Assembly: GCF_023740735.1 (NCBI RefSeq)
Contig: NZ_JAMRXH010000011.1
Location: forward strand, 186,001-250,000
Direction: 5' to 3'
Source of the DNA: Nocardia sp. CDC159
GTDB taxonomy: Bacteria; Actinomycetota; Actinomycetes; Mycobacteriales; Mycobacteriaceae
DNA: 64,000 nucleotides
The notes beneath the pieces were generated by a model that was not told where the DNA came from, did no database searches, and saw nothing but the letters and a program-made list of their open reading frames with translations. Shown in pieces: positions 15,917-24,536 of this stretch. Positions within the stretch are counted from its first letter, which is position 1. Each line of letters opens with the position of its first letter. The translations under genes and the position numbers were made by a program.

Positions 15917-16198
15917 ATGACCGATATCGAGTATGTCTTCGGCCTCGGCGACGGTCCCGGGCGGAGCTGGTCCTCCCCCGCCGACCTGGACCTGACGGGC
16001 ACCGGCGTATTCGACGCGGTCGGGCTCGATTTCGACGGCGACGGCTACACCGACGACGCGCTGTGGGACCGCGACGGCGACGGCGTGGCCGAGATCTCCG
16101 CCCTGGATCTCGACGACGACGGCCGACTCGACCACTTCTGCACCGATCCGGGCGGCCTCGGCACCTGGGCCGAGCCGCTGTGGCCGCTCAGTGGATGA
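15917..16198 (+). CDS. Small acidic protein with repeated DxDxDG motifs
   Basis: 93 residues, very acidic. Three consecutive calcium-loop-like repeats occur: LDFDGDGYTDDAL, WDRDGDGVAEISAL and LDLDDDGRLDHF. No signal peptide is visible. Similar short proteins with such loops (I think of the DUF6802 type) are common in Nocardia and Rhodococcus; I cannot assign a function. The repeats resemble EF-hand or dockerin-type Ca-binding loops, so metal binding is an inference. The 3' end overlaps the convergent MFS gene by 11 bp. Confidence 0.72.
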   Translation: MTDIEYVFGLGDGPGRSWSSPADLDLTGTGVFDAVGLDFDGDGYTDDALWDRDGDGVAEISALDLDDDGRLDHFCTDPGGLGTWAEPLWPLSG

Positions 16199-17516
16199 GG
16201 GTGTGCCTGCGGGTATTGGCCGCGATGGCGACAATGCCCAACCCGTAGATCACCGCGCCCGCGAGCACGACGCCGAACGAGCGCCCATCGATCGGAATCA
16301 CCAGCGCCGTCACCGCGATGGCCAGTACGAAGGTGATGTTGAAGACGGTGTCCTGCAGGGCGAAGACCTGCCCGCGGCGGGAGTCATCGATATCGATCTG
16401 CATGGTGGCGTCGCCGGTCAGCTTGATGGTCTGTCCGGCCAGGCCGAGCAGGAACGCCCCCACCAGCAGTAGATGATGCGCCCGGCCCTCGGCCGCACCG
16501 GTCGTGACCGTGATCGGGGTGACCAGTACCAGCTGCACCGCGATCGCGGTCGCCAGACCGGCCACCACCGTGCGCGGGCGGCCCAGCCGCGGAATCAGCA
16601 GCGGCGCGAGTACCGCCGCGGCCAGCATGCCCGAGGCGACCGCGGTGATCGCCACCCCGAATCCGACCAGGCCGCTGTTCAGCGAGACGCCGTCGGCCTG
16701 GGCCCGGCGCAGCACCAGCACCATCAGCAGGGTGTTGGCGCCGAAGACGATTCGATGCGTGCCGATGCCGATCATCGCGGTGGTGCATTCGCGCGAGGAC
16801 CACACCGCCCGCGCGCCGGTGCGCAGTCCGGTCAGGATGGCCCGCACCGAACTCGTCGGCGCGCCCTCCCCGGGCTCCGGGCCGAGCCTGCGCGCGGTGA
16901 ATCCGGCCGCGGCCACCCCGCCGACCAGCGATCCAGACGCGCTGACCGCGACCGCCACGGCCGAGGCGAAATCACCGGCCCCGATCGCCCCGATGATGGC
17001 CACCGAGATCGCCGCACCCACCCCGGCGCAGGCCGAGGCGGCGGTCGCCAGCACCGAATTCATCGGCACCAACCAGCGCTGCGCCAGCACCCGCGGCAGC
17101 GCCGCGGACACCCCGGCCAGCACGAATCGGCTGATTCCCACCACGGCCAGCGCCAACAGCAGCAGCGGCGTATCCCGGATGCCGCCCAGCAGTCCGGCTG
17201 CGGCGATCAAGATCAGCAGCGCCCGCAGCACATTGGCGACCAGCAGCACCATGCGCCGGTCCCAGCGGTCCAGCAGCGCCCCTGCATACGGTCCGATCAC
17301 CGAATACGGCAGCAACAGCACGGTGAATCCGGCCGCGATGGCCAGCGGATCGGTCGCTCGCTCCGGGTTGAACAGGATCGCTCCCGACAGCGCCGCCTGG
17401 AACATGCCGTCGCCGAACTGCCCGGCGAACCGCACCAGCGCCAGCCGCAGCATGCCCGGGCTGCGCAGCACGGCCGTGGCTGCCGCGCGTCGCGTCGCGC
17501 GCTGTTCCTGGGTCAT
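16188..17516 (-). CDS. MFS transporter
   Basis: 442 residues with about 12 membrane segments. The N-terminal LALVRFAGQFGDGMFQAAL and the loop motif YAGALLDRWDRRMVLL (motif A-like) place it in the EntS/MFS_3-like branch of the major facilitator superfamily, usually drug or siderophore efflux. The substrate cannot be read from sequence. It begins one base after the stop of the upstream Nudix gene on the same strand, so the two are probably cotranscribed. Confidence 0.85.
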   Translation of the reverse strand: MTQEQRATRRAAATAVLRSPGMLRLALVRFAGQFGDGMFQAALSGAILFNPERATDPLAIAAGFTVLLLPYSVIGPYAGALLDRWDRRMVLLVANVLRALLILIAAAGLLGGIRDTPLLLLALAVVGISRFVLAGVSAALPRVLAQRWLVPMNSVLATAASACAGVGAAISVAIIGAIGAGDFASAVAVAVSASGSLVGGVAAAGFTARRLGPEPGEGAPTSSVRAILTGLRTGARAVWSSRECTTAMIGIGTHRIVFGANTLLMVLVLRRAQADGVSLNSGLVGFGVAITAVASGMLAAAVLAPLLIPRLGRPRTVVAGLATAIAVQLVLVTPITVTTGAAEGRAHHLLLVGAFLLGLAGQTIKLTGDATMQIDIDDSRRGQVFALQDTVFNITFVLAIAVTALVIPIDGRSFGVVLAGAVIYGLGIVAIAANTRRHTLIH

Positions 17517-17517
17517 C

Positions 17518-17988
17518 TCAGTGCTCTGACTTCGCGGTCACCAGCGCGTACACCGTCTCGCGCATATCCGGCGCCATGGGCAGCCGCGCCAGCGCCGCCG
17601 CATCGATCCAGCGGAACTCGTCGTGTTCGCCCGGCGCCAGCGCCACCTCGCCCGGCTCCACCTCGACCACGAAGCTGTACTTGCGCACCCGGGCCTTGGT
17701 GCGGGTGGCGTAATCGAAGCCGCCGACCACATCGACGATGCGCCGCACGCGCAAACCCGTCTCCTCGAACAACTCCCGCGCCACACATTCGGCGAACGTC
17801 TCCCCCGCCTCTACGCCGCCACCGGGCAGCTCGTACATCCCACCCTGCCAGTCATCGGCGACACGCCGTACCACCAGCAGTTTTCGCTCTCGGAATACGG
17901 CCACGCCGACGACGAAGTGATCGATACCCGCGCTGCGCGCCTGTTGCCGGAGTTTGCGCTCGATGCCCGCGAGTACTTCGGGTCGCAT
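17518..17988 (-). CDS. Nudix hydrolase
   Basis: 156 residues with a complete Nudix box (G57-x5-E63-x7-R71-E72-L-F-E75-E76-T-G78) in the usual central position. The preceding WQGGMYELPGGG is typical of ADP-ribose/nucleotide-sugar or MutT-like members. The substrate is unknown. It is followed one base later by the MFS gene. The 262 bp between it and the divergent pirin gene hold a TAGAAT hexamer at 18164-18169 that could be a -10 element for the plus strand, but I see no convincing -35. Confidence 0.85.
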   Translation of the reverse strand: MRPEVLAGIERKLRQQARSAGIDHFVVGVAVFRERKLLVVRRVADDWQGGMYELPGGGVEAGETFAECVARELFEETGLRVRRIVDVVGGFDYATRTKARVRKYSFVVEVEPGEVALAPGEHDEFRWIDAAALARLPMAPDMRETVYALVTAKSEH

Positions 17989-18250
17989 CAGCGGTTCACC
18001 TCCGGTTTCGGTTGCGGCACATCATGATACGGGCGGGGTGTCGATGGGTCTCGGGCCGCCGGACGCGGGGACGGTGCACGGAGCGCCGGACATTTGCCAC
18101 CGGCCCGCTACCGGTCCCGGGGCGGACCGTGATCGGCACACCGGGGCCGGTGTCGCTCCACGCTAGAATTTACTAGGAATTCGGGGCCGGGCGGCGGAGG
18201 TGCTCCTACCCTGAAGGATGATCGGTGCTCGGCCCGAGAGGAGGACCACG

Positions 18251-19027
18251 GTGTCCACACTCACGACACCACACATCGATGTCCATCGTGGCGGCGACCG
18301 CATGAAAACCCGTGTGGCGTGGCTGGATTCGAAGCATTCGTTCTCATTCGGCGAGCACTACGATCCCGAAAACACCCACCACGGCCTGTTGCTGGTCAAT
18401 AACGAGGACATTGTCACCCCAGGCCGGGGTTTCGACACCCATCCCCACCGCGATATGGAGATTGTGACCTGGGTGTTGAGCGGATCACTGGTGCATCAGG
18501 ATTCGCTCGGGCACAGCGGCATCATCTATCCCGGTTTGGCGCAGCGGATGAGCGCGGGCACCGGAATTCTGCATTCGGAGAAGAACGACTCCTGGCGGCT
18601 GTCGCCGAACATCGCCGAACACGACGAGCCCGTGCATTTCGTGCAGATGTGGGTGGTCCCCGACGAGCCGGGCCTGACCCCGGGATATCAGCAGCTCGAG
18701 GTCGACGACGAGCTCGCCGCGGGCGGCTTGGTGACGGTGGCCTCCGGGCTGGCGCGCTATCGCGACCGGACGGCGATCACCATCAACAGCAGCCACTCCG
18801 CGCTGCACGTGGCCCGGATGCCCGGCGAGTCGACGGCGGTGGAACTGCCCGAGGCGCCGTATCTGCATCTGTTCGTCGCGCGCGGCGAGATCGATATGGA
18901 AGGGGTCGGCACGCTGTACGAGGGCGATGCCGTGCGGCTGACCCGCAGCGGCGGCCAGCGAATCGTGGCCAATCTGCCATCGGAAATCCTGGTGTGGGAG
19001 ATGCATGCGCGCCTCGGCGCGCAATAA
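18251..19027 (+). CDS. Pirin family protein
   Basis: 258-residue bicupin. The pirin signature GFDTHPHRDMEIVTWVLSG carries metal ligands H64 and H66; the second pair is H108 and E110 in GTGILHSEKN. All four ligands of human pirin (HxH, HxE) are present, so the site can bind a metal. Some bacterial pirins have quercetinase activity; the role here is unknown. GTG 18251 is chosen because GGAGG ends 7 nt upstream; an ATG at 18218 precedes that ribosome-binding site and is unlikely. Confidence 0.88.
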   Translation: MSTLTTPHIDVHRGGDRMKTRVAWLDSKHSFSFGEHYDPENTHHGLLLVNNEDIVTPGRGFDTHPHRDMEIVTWVLSGSLVHQDSLGHSGIIYPGLAQRMSAGTGILHSEKNDSWRLSPNIAEHDEPVHFVQMWVVPDEPGLTPGYQQLEVDDELAAGGLVTVASGLARYRDRTAITINSSHSALHVARMPGESTAVELPEAPYLHLFVARGEIDMEGVGTLYEGDAVRLTRSGGQRIVANLPSEILVWEMHARLGAQ

Positions 19028-19081
19028 CATTCACAGCGCATCGAACCCGGCATATCACCCGGGGCCAACGAGAGGACAGCC

Positions 19082-19606
19082 ATGACGGAGAATCCGCCTC
19101 CCGGCCAGTATCCGCCGCCCGGCCAGACGCCCCCGCCGGGTCAGTATCCGCCCGGCCAGAATCCGCCCCCGCCGCCGGGTTCGTATCCGCCGCCGCCCGG
19201 TCAGCCCTACTGGCAGGAGCAGAAGGGCAAGGGTCTGGCCATCGCGGCGCTGGTGCTGGGCATCCTTGCGCTGCTGAGCTTCTGGACGATCGTCGGCGGC
19301 ATTCTGCTGGGCCTGGCCGGGTTGATCATCGGCATCATCGCGACGCTGAAGGCCCGCCGCGGGGCCGCCGCGGGTGGCGGGATGGCGATCGCGGGCCTGG
19401 TGCTGAGCCTGATCGCCCTGATCGCCTCGATCGTGGTCACCGTCATCGGCGTCAGCTTCTTCACCTCCAGCGGCGGTAAGGACTTCGTCGACTGTGTGAA
19501 CAAGGCGGGCGGCGACCAGGCCAAGCTCGATCAGTGCGAGCGCGACTGGAAGCAGACGCTGGAGAACAAGTACAGCGTCACGCTGACTCCGGCGCCCTCG
19601 AACTAG
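19082..19606 (+). CDS. DUF4190 membrane protein with proline-rich N-terminus
   Basis: 174 residues. Residues 1-40 are PPGQYPPPGQ-type repeats, typical of small actinobacterial membrane proteins. Two membrane segments follow (LAIAALVLGILALLSFWTI and MAIAGLVLSLIALIASIV) in a DUF4190 arrangement with a short Gly-rich loop. The C-terminal extracytoplasmic domain has two Cys (DFVDCVNKAGG, LDQCERDW) that could form a disulfide. Function unknown. It lies 54 bp after the pirin gene and overlaps the convergent next gene by 4 bp. Confidence 0.8.
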   Translation: MTENPPPGQYPPPGQTPPPGQYPPGQNPPPPPGSYPPPPGQPYWQEQKGKGLAIAALVLGILALLSFWTIVGGILLGLAGLIIGIIATLKARRGAAAGGGMAIAGLVLSLIALIASIVVTVIGVSFFTSSGGKDFVDCVNKAGGDQAKLDQCERDWKQTLENKYSVTLTPAPSN

Positions 19607-20052
19607 TGCGTCCGGCACCCGAGGGTGACGGCCACGACCTCAGCGAAGGTAGGCCGGGCCACACCCTCGGGTCCATCGATCCACACCCGATATCCGGTGC
19701 GCTCGTCGGCCGGCGACGGCAGCACGATGCGCGTGCCGGGCACCGCGATCGCGGCGCCGAGATGGATCAGTTCGGCGATCACGCTCATGTCCTGACCGGA
19801 GTCGTCCACATGCCCGGTCAGGAAGGTCCAGCGCGACGAGCGCGGATGTCCGATGATCGGCCCGGTCGCGGCGAGCCGCTCGCGCACCCGATGGCCCAGC
19901 GTCGCGGGCATGGTCACCACCCCGACCGGTCCGACCTCCAACATGATCCGGCCCAATGCGGGTTCGACCACGCCGTAGAGGGCGTTGTCCTTGCGATAAC
20001 GGCGGCAGCGTTCGAGCGCCTCCTGCACGGCGGCATAGGACGCGGTGCTCAT
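19603..20052 (-). CDS. Hypothetical protein divergent from XRE/DUF397 pair
   Basis: 149 residues, no membrane segment. It contains LGHRVRERLAATG and GHPRSSRWTFLTG; the latter resembles a motif in small Streptomyces and Nocardia proteins encoded beside XRE/DUF397 genes. Some of these are annotated as primase-polymerase-like on thin evidence, and no catalytic motif is visible here. It faces away from the XRE regulator across a 135-bp gap containing a direct repeat. A much longer open frame upstream is antisense to the XRE and DUF397 genes and is rejected. Confidence 0.7.
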   Translation of the reverse strand: MSTASYAAVQEALERCRRYRKDNALYGVVEPALGRIMLEVGPVGVVTMPATLGHRVRERLAATGPIIGHPRSSRWTFLTGHVDDSGQDMSVIAELIHLGAAIAVPGTRIVLPSPADERTGYRVWIDGPEGVARPTFAEVVAVTLGCRTH

Positions 20053-20125
20053 GGCGAACCCAGCATGTTCACGGCGAACCCCGTCTGTCGTAGGACGGCG
20101 TGAAGCGGTTATGCACAGACCGTAT

Positions 20126-20171
20126 CGCCGGGTAATGCGGATGACAATAGTCACACGCCGGGCAATCGCGG
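20126..20171. promoter_or_regulatory. Direct repeat upstream of the XRE gene (possible operator)
   Basis: CGCCGGGTAATGCGG at 20126 and CGCCGGGCAATCGCGG at 20156 are near-identical and start 30 bp apart, about three helical turns. They lie in the divergent promoter region between the hypothetical gene and the XRE regulator and end just before a TAGGAT -10-like hexamer (20174-20179). A same-face pair of sites would suit a dimeric or cooperative regulator; the XRE protein itself is the natural candidate. This is inferred. Confidence 0.45.
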
Positions 20172-20173
20172 CG

Positions 20174-20179
20174 TAGGAT
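20174..20179 (+). promoter_or_regulatory. Putative -10 element for a leaderless XRE mRNA
   Basis: TAGGAT fits the actinobacterial TANNNT consensus and ends 8 nt before the ATG at 20188. No ribosome-binding site precedes that ATG, which suggests transcription starts at or near the A of the start codon. Confidence 0.45.
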
Positions 20180-20187
20180 GACCCTGC

Positions 20188-21039
20188 ATGGCACCTCTCT
20201 CGCCAACGGTCGCCCGGTGGGAATTGGTACTGCGTCTGCGCGAGTTGCGCGAGCAACGGGGATTCGATTCGGCGACCTTCGCCAAACGGGTGGGTTTCAC
20301 CCCGGCCAATTGGTCCCATGTCGAGAAGGGTCGACGGGTTCTCACCCTCAACACCATCGGCCCGGTGCTGGAGCTGCTGGACGTCCCCGACGAGGAGCGC
20401 GACGAGCTGCTGGCGCTGCTCGCCGCCAGTAAGGATCGCGGCTGGTGGACCAAGTCCTCGGCACTCATCGGGCCCGAACTGCAGCGCTACTACGGCATGG
20501 AGTACGGCGCACAGAGCATCCGCAGCTACGACAGCCTGGTGATTCCCGGTCTGCTGCAGACCGAGGCCTATGCCCGCGCGCTGATCAGCGCCGACGTCAT
20601 GATCCGCCCGGTGCAGGTGGAACAGCTGGTCGCGGTGCGCATGCGCCGCCAGCAGCGACTGCGCGGTCCGGAGGCAGTGGAGTTGACGGCCGTCGTGGGT
20701 GAGGCGACGCTGCTGCAGCAGATCGGCGGCCCGCGGGTGCTGCGCGGTCAGCTGGAGTACCTGGCCGACCTGCTGGAGGAGCTCGACACGGTGGAGCTGC
20801 GAGTGATTCCGTTCACCGCCCCGGCCGGGGCCATCCTGGGCGGATCCAGCTTCCACCTGCTCGATTTCGCCGCCGATGCCCTGCCGACCTTCGCCTGGGC
20901 GGAGAGTGCGGTATTCGGCGGGGCGGTCGACAATCCCGAACAGGTACGCGATTTGGCATTCGCATATGTCCGTGCACTCGACCAATCCCTCAGTCGCACT
21001 GAGACATTGGCAATGATTCACAAGTACGCCCGCGTGTAA
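20188..21039 (+). CDS. XRE family regulator with DUF5753 domain (Scr1 type)
   Basis: 283 residues. The N-terminal helix-turn-helix is at about residues 12-65 (LRLRELREQRGFDSATFAKRVGF, NWSHVEKGRR). The C-terminal DUF5753 domain (about 100-280) has the usual landmarks YDSLVIPGLLQTEAYARALI, RRQQRL and VIPFTA. Such regulators in Streptomyces and Nocardia come with a small DUF397 protein and have been linked to development and proposed toxin-antitoxin behaviour. DUF397 follows here 9 bp downstream. A direct repeat and a leaderless-type promoter lie immediately upstream. Confidence 0.9.
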   Translation: MAPLSPTVARWELVLRLRELREQRGFDSATFAKRVGFTPANWSHVEKGRRVLTLNTIGPVLELLDVPDEERDELLALLAASKDRGWWTKSSALIGPELQRYYGMEYGAQSIRSYDSLVIPGLLQTEAYARALISADVMIRPVQVEQLVAVRMRRQQRLRGPEAVELTAVVGEATLLQQIGGPRVLRGQLEYLADLLEELDTVELRVIPFTAPAGAILGGSSFHLLDFAADALPTFAWAESAVFGGAVDNPEQVRDLAFAYVRALDQSLSRTETLAMIHKYARV

Positions 21040-21048
21040 AATCTGCCC

Positions 21049-21429
21049 ATGCCAACCACCGCCAGGTATCGGGCGAAGGCCACCGGCTGGTTCTCCTCGA
21101 CCCGTACCAACAACGGCAATCAATGCGTCGAGGTCCGGTTCGACGGCGCCGCGGTACTCATCCGGGACAGCAAGTTCCGGCGCGATCCGGCGCACCGCCC
21201 CGAAGACGAGCCCGTCATCACCGTGACCGCGACCGAATGGATGTACTTTCTCGCCACGGTCCTCGATCGTGGCCCGGCCCTCGGCGACCTCACCGCGCAC
21301 ACCGCGGCCGACGGCCACACCACCGTGCGGCACGGCGACGTGACGCTCACCTACACCCCGGGGGAATGGGCGGCCTTCGTGGCAGGGGTCCGCGACGGCG
21401 AGTTCGACCGCGACCTCCAGCCCGCGTGA
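21049..21429 (+). CDS. DUF397 protein partnered with the XRE regulator
   Basis: 126 residues, soluble. The DUF397 core is visible (TGWFSSTRTNNGNQCVEVRF, ILIRDSKFRRDP pattern, and WAAFVAGVRDGEFD at the C-terminus), with an insertion of about 40 residues (VTATEWMYFLATVLDRGPAL) between halves that makes it longer than the usual 60-90. It starts 9 bp after the XRE stop, so the two are cotranscribed. In characterised pairs the DUF397 partner modulates the XRE protein; the biochemical role here is unknown. Confidence 0.85.
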   Translation: MPTTARYRAKATGWFSSTRTNNGNQCVEVRFDGAAVLIRDSKFRRDPAHRPEDEPVITVTATEWMYFLATVLDRGPALGDLTAHTAADGHTTVRHGDVTLTYTPGEWAAFVAGVRDGEFDRDLQPA

Positions 21430-21448
21430 GATCGGCATACTGGACAGC

Positions 21449-23431
21449 GTGACTTCCGATGTGACGACTCCCTCCGGCCTCGATCTGACCTACCGCGACG
21501 ACGCCGTGCGGGTGCAGGACGATCTGTTCGCGCACGTCAACGGCAAGTGGCTGGACGCCTACGCGATACCGGCCGACCGAGCGGTCGACGGCGCCTTCCG
21601 GAAGCTGTACGACCAGGCCGAGCTGGACGTCCAGACGATCATCCAGCGGGCGGCCGCCTCCGGCGCCGCGCCGGGCACCGAGGAACGCAAGATCGGTGAC
21701 CTCTACTCCAGCTTCATGGCGGAGGAGGCGGTCGAGGCACTGGGGCTGACCCCGATCGCCGACGAGCTGGCCGCCATCCGTGCCGTGGCCGACCACGGCG
21801 AGTTCGCGGCCCTGCTGGGTCGGCTGCAGCGCACCGGCGTCGGCGGCGCGCTGGCCCTCTACGTCGACACCGACGACAAGGATTCGCAGCGATATCTGGT
21901 GCACGCCACCCAGTCCGGGATCGGCCTGCCCGACGAGTCCTATTACCGCAGCGACGATTACGCGGAGATCCGCGGCAAATACGTCGAGCACATCCGGCGC
22001 ATGTTCCACCTGGCGGGCATCGACGACGACCCGCAGCGGGTATTCGATCTGGAACGCAAGCTCGCCGCCGGGCACTGGGATGTGGTGCGCCGCCGCGACG
22101 CCGAATTGAGCTACAACCTCGTCACCTTCGCCGATCTCGCCGCCGAGCATCCGGAATTCGACTGGGCGGCCTGGACTTCGGCGCTGGCGGAGGGGGTGGA
22201 CAAGCCCAGCGCGGAGCTGTTCGCCGAATTCGTCGTGCGCCAGCCGGATTATGTGCGCACCTTCGCGCAGCTGTGGGCGGCCGAGCCGCTCGAGGACTGG
22301 AAGTCCTGGGCCGTGTGGCGGGTGCTGCGCTCGCGCGCACCGTATCTCACCGCGGCGGTGGTCGAGGAGCACTTCGATTTCTACGGCCGCACCCTCACCG
22401 GCGCGCAGGAGAATCGCGAGCGCTGGAAGCGCGGCGTATCGCTGGTGCAGGATCTGCTGGGCGAGGCGGTCGGCAAACTCTATGTGGCCGAACATTTCCC
22501 GCCCGCGGCCAAGGAGCGGATGCAGCAGCTGGTGGCCAATCTGATCGAGGCGTACCGCCGCAACATCACCGATCTGGACTGGATGAGCCCCGAGACCCGG
22601 CGGGCTGCCCTGGCCAAGCTGGAGAAGTTCACGCCCAAGATCGGCTACCCGGACCGCTGGCGCGACTACTCGGCGGTCGAGATCGACCCCGAGGATCTGG
22701 TCGGCAACTACCGCCGCGGCTACGCCGCCGAACACGACCGGGATCTGCGCAAACTGGGCGGCCCGGTGGACCGCGACGAATGGTTCATGACCCCGCAGAC
22801 GGTCAACGCCTACTACAACCCGGGCATGAACGAGATCGTCTTTCCCGCGGCCATTCTGCAGCCGCCGTTCTTCGATATGAACGCCGACGACGCCGCCAAC
22901 TACGGCGGCATCGGCGCGGTCATCGGGCACGAGATCGGGCACGGCTTCGACGATCAGGGCGCCAAATACGACGGCGACGGTAACATGATCGACTGGTGGA
23001 CCGACTCCGATCGTGCCGAATTCGGTAAGCGCACGAAGGCCCTTATCGAGCAGTACAACCGGTTCTCGCCCAAGGATCTGGACGACAAGCACACGGTCAA
23101 CGGCGAATTCACGATCGGCGAGAACATCGGCGACCTGGGCGGGCTGTCGATCGCGCTGGAGGCGTACAAGATCTCGCTCGACGGTGCGGAGCCGCCGGTG
23201 CTCGACGGGCTCACCGGACTGCAGCGCGTCTTCTACGGCTGGGCCCAGGTCTGGCGCACCAAGGCGCGCAAGGAGGAGGCCATCCGCCGCCTGGCCGTCG
23301 ATCCGCACTCCCCGCCGGAGTTCCGCTGCAACGGCGTGGTCCGCAACCTCGACAGCTTCCACGAGGCCTTCGACGTGCGGCCGGGCGACGCCCTGTACCT
23401 GGATCCCGCCGAGCGCGTGAAGATCTGGTAG
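21449..23431 (+). CDS. M13 family zinc metallopeptidase (neprilysin/PepO-like, Zmp1-like)
   Basis: 660 residues, the usual length for soluble bacterial M13 peptidases. The zinc site HEIGH is at residues 494-498 and is followed by GFDDQGAKYD; the third ligand lies in ENIGDLGG starting at residue 558. The N-terminal part carries the family motif DDLFAHVNGKWL. No signal peptide is seen, as in M. tuberculosis Zmp1 (Rv0198c), which acts outside the cytoplasm without a classical leader. It cleaves short peptides. The start is GTG 21449, 20 bp after the DUF397 gene; its stop abuts the convergent ugpC. Confidence 0.93.
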   Translation: MTSDVTTPSGLDLTYRDDAVRVQDDLFAHVNGKWLDAYAIPADRAVDGAFRKLYDQAELDVQTIIQRAAASGAAPGTEERKIGDLYSSFMAEEAVEALGLTPIADELAAIRAVADHGEFAALLGRLQRTGVGGALALYVDTDDKDSQRYLVHATQSGIGLPDESYYRSDDYAEIRGKYVEHIRRMFHLAGIDDDPQRVFDLERKLAAGHWDVVRRRDAELSYNLVTFADLAAEHPEFDWAAWTSALAEGVDKPSAELFAEFVVRQPDYVRTFAQLWAAEPLEDWKSWAVWRVLRSRAPYLTAAVVEEHFDFYGRTLTGAQENRERWKRGVSLVQDLLGEAVGKLYVAEHFPPAAKERMQQLVANLIEAYRRNITDLDWMSPETRRAALAKLEKFTPKIGYPDRWRDYSAVEIDPEDLVGNYRRGYAAEHDRDLRKLGGPVDRDEWFMTPQTVNAYYNPGMNEIVFPAAILQPPFFDMNADDAANYGGIGAVIGHEIGHGFDDQGAKYDGDGNMIDWWTDSDRAEFGKRTKALIEQYNRFSPKDLDDKHTVNGEFTIGENIGDLGGLSIALEAYKISLDGAEPPVLDGLTGLQRVFYGWAQVWRTKARKEEAIRRLAVDPHSPPEFRCNGVVRNLDSFHEAFDVRPGDALYLDPAERVKIW

Positions 23432-24514
23432 TTATCGCAATCGGAGCTCGCTGTCCGCGTCGAAGAAGTACACCTCGTCCGTCTTCGGCGCGAGCAGCAG
23501 GCGATCGCCCAGAGTGACCTGGAAGCGGCGGTCTACGCGGGCGACGATCTTGCCCGACCGGCTGGACCATTCGTCGGTCACGCCGTGGGCGTAGACGAAG
23601 GACTCCGAGCCGAGTTCCTCGAGCAGCTCGACCTCGACGGGCAGCGCATTGCTCGCGTCGCTGGTGGTCTCCCACGATTCGGGCCGAATGCCCACCACCA
23701 CCCGGCCCCGGTCGGAGTTCCCGCGCGGCAATGGGATTCGCAGCTCGTTCAGCACGGCCGCCCCATCGCGCACGGGCGCGGTGAACAGATTCATCGCCGG
23801 TGATCCGATGAATCCGGCGACGAAGGTGTTCACCGGATCGTCGTACAGCTCGCGCGGCGCGGCGACCTGCTGCAGCCTGCCGTCGCGCAGTACGGCCACT
23901 CGGTCGCCCATGGTCATCGCCTCCACCTGGTCGTGGGTGACATAGACCGTGGTGGTGCCCAGGCGTTTCTGCAGCGCCGCGATCTGGGCGCGGGTACTGA
24001 CCCGCAGCTTGGCGTCCAGATTCGACAGGGGCTCGTCCATGCAGAACACCTGCGGGTGACGCACGATCGCGCGGCCCATCGCGACCCGCTGGCGTTGTCC
24101 GCCGGACAGTTTCGCGGGCTTGCGGTCGAGCAGCTGTTCCAGCTCGAGCATGCGCGCGGCCTCGAGCACCCGGGCCATGGTGTCGGCCTTGTTCACACCG
24201 GCATTGCGCAGCGCGAAGCCCATGTTCTGCGCCACGGTCATATTCGGGTAGAGCGCGTAGCTCTGGAACACCATGGCCACGTCCCGGGCCCGCGGCGGCA
24301 GGCCCGTGACATCGCGGCCACCGATCAGGATGCGGCCCTGCTCAACGGATTCCAGACCGGCCAGCATGCGCAGGCTGGTCGACTTCCCGCACCCCGACGG
24401 GCCGACCAGGACGAGGAACTCCCCGTCGGCGATGTCGATGTCGAGGCCGTCGACCGCGGGTGCGGGCGCGCCCGGATACAGGTGCGTCGCACTGTCGAAT
24501 TGCACTGTCGCCAT
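23432..24514 (-). CDS. ugpC: ABC transporter ATPase UgpC (MsiK/UgpC family)
   Basis: 360 residues. Walker A GPSGCGKST, Q-loop FQSYALYPNMTV, signature LSGGQRQRVAMGRAI, Walker B FCMDEPLSNLD and switch VTHDQVEAM are all intact. A C-terminal OB/TOBE-type regulatory region (about 240-360) is typical of carbohydrate-importer ATPases. It is the last gene of the minus-strand ugpA-ugpE-ugpB-ugpC cluster, 22 bp after ugpB, the same order as in M. tuberculosis. It energises uptake of glycerophosphodiesters or related phospholipid head groups. Confidence 0.92.
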   Translation of the reverse strand: MATVQFDSATHLYPGAPAPAVDGLDIDIADGEFLVLVGPSGCGKSTSLRMLAGLESVEQGRILIGGRDVTGLPPRARDVAMVFQSYALYPNMTVAQNMGFALRNAGVNKADTMARVLEAARMLELEQLLDRKPAKLSGGQRQRVAMGRAIVRHPQVFCMDEPLSNLDAKLRVSTRAQIAALQKRLGTTTVYVTHDQVEAMTMGDRVAVLRDGRLQQVAAPRELYDDPVNTFVAGFIGSPAMNLFTAPVRDGAAVLNELRIPLPRGNSDRGRVVVGIRPESWETTSDASNALPVEVELLEELGSESFVYAHGVTDEWSSRSGKIVARVDRRFQVTLGDRLLLAPKTDEVYFFDADSELRLR

Positions 24515-24536
24515 TGCTGGCCGTCCTCCTGCGAAA

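Noticed and set aside
16473..18176. Plus-strand open frame opposite the MFS and Nudix genes
   Set aside because: Overlaps two supported minus-strand genes for its entire useful length; low-complexity Arg/Gln/His sequence.
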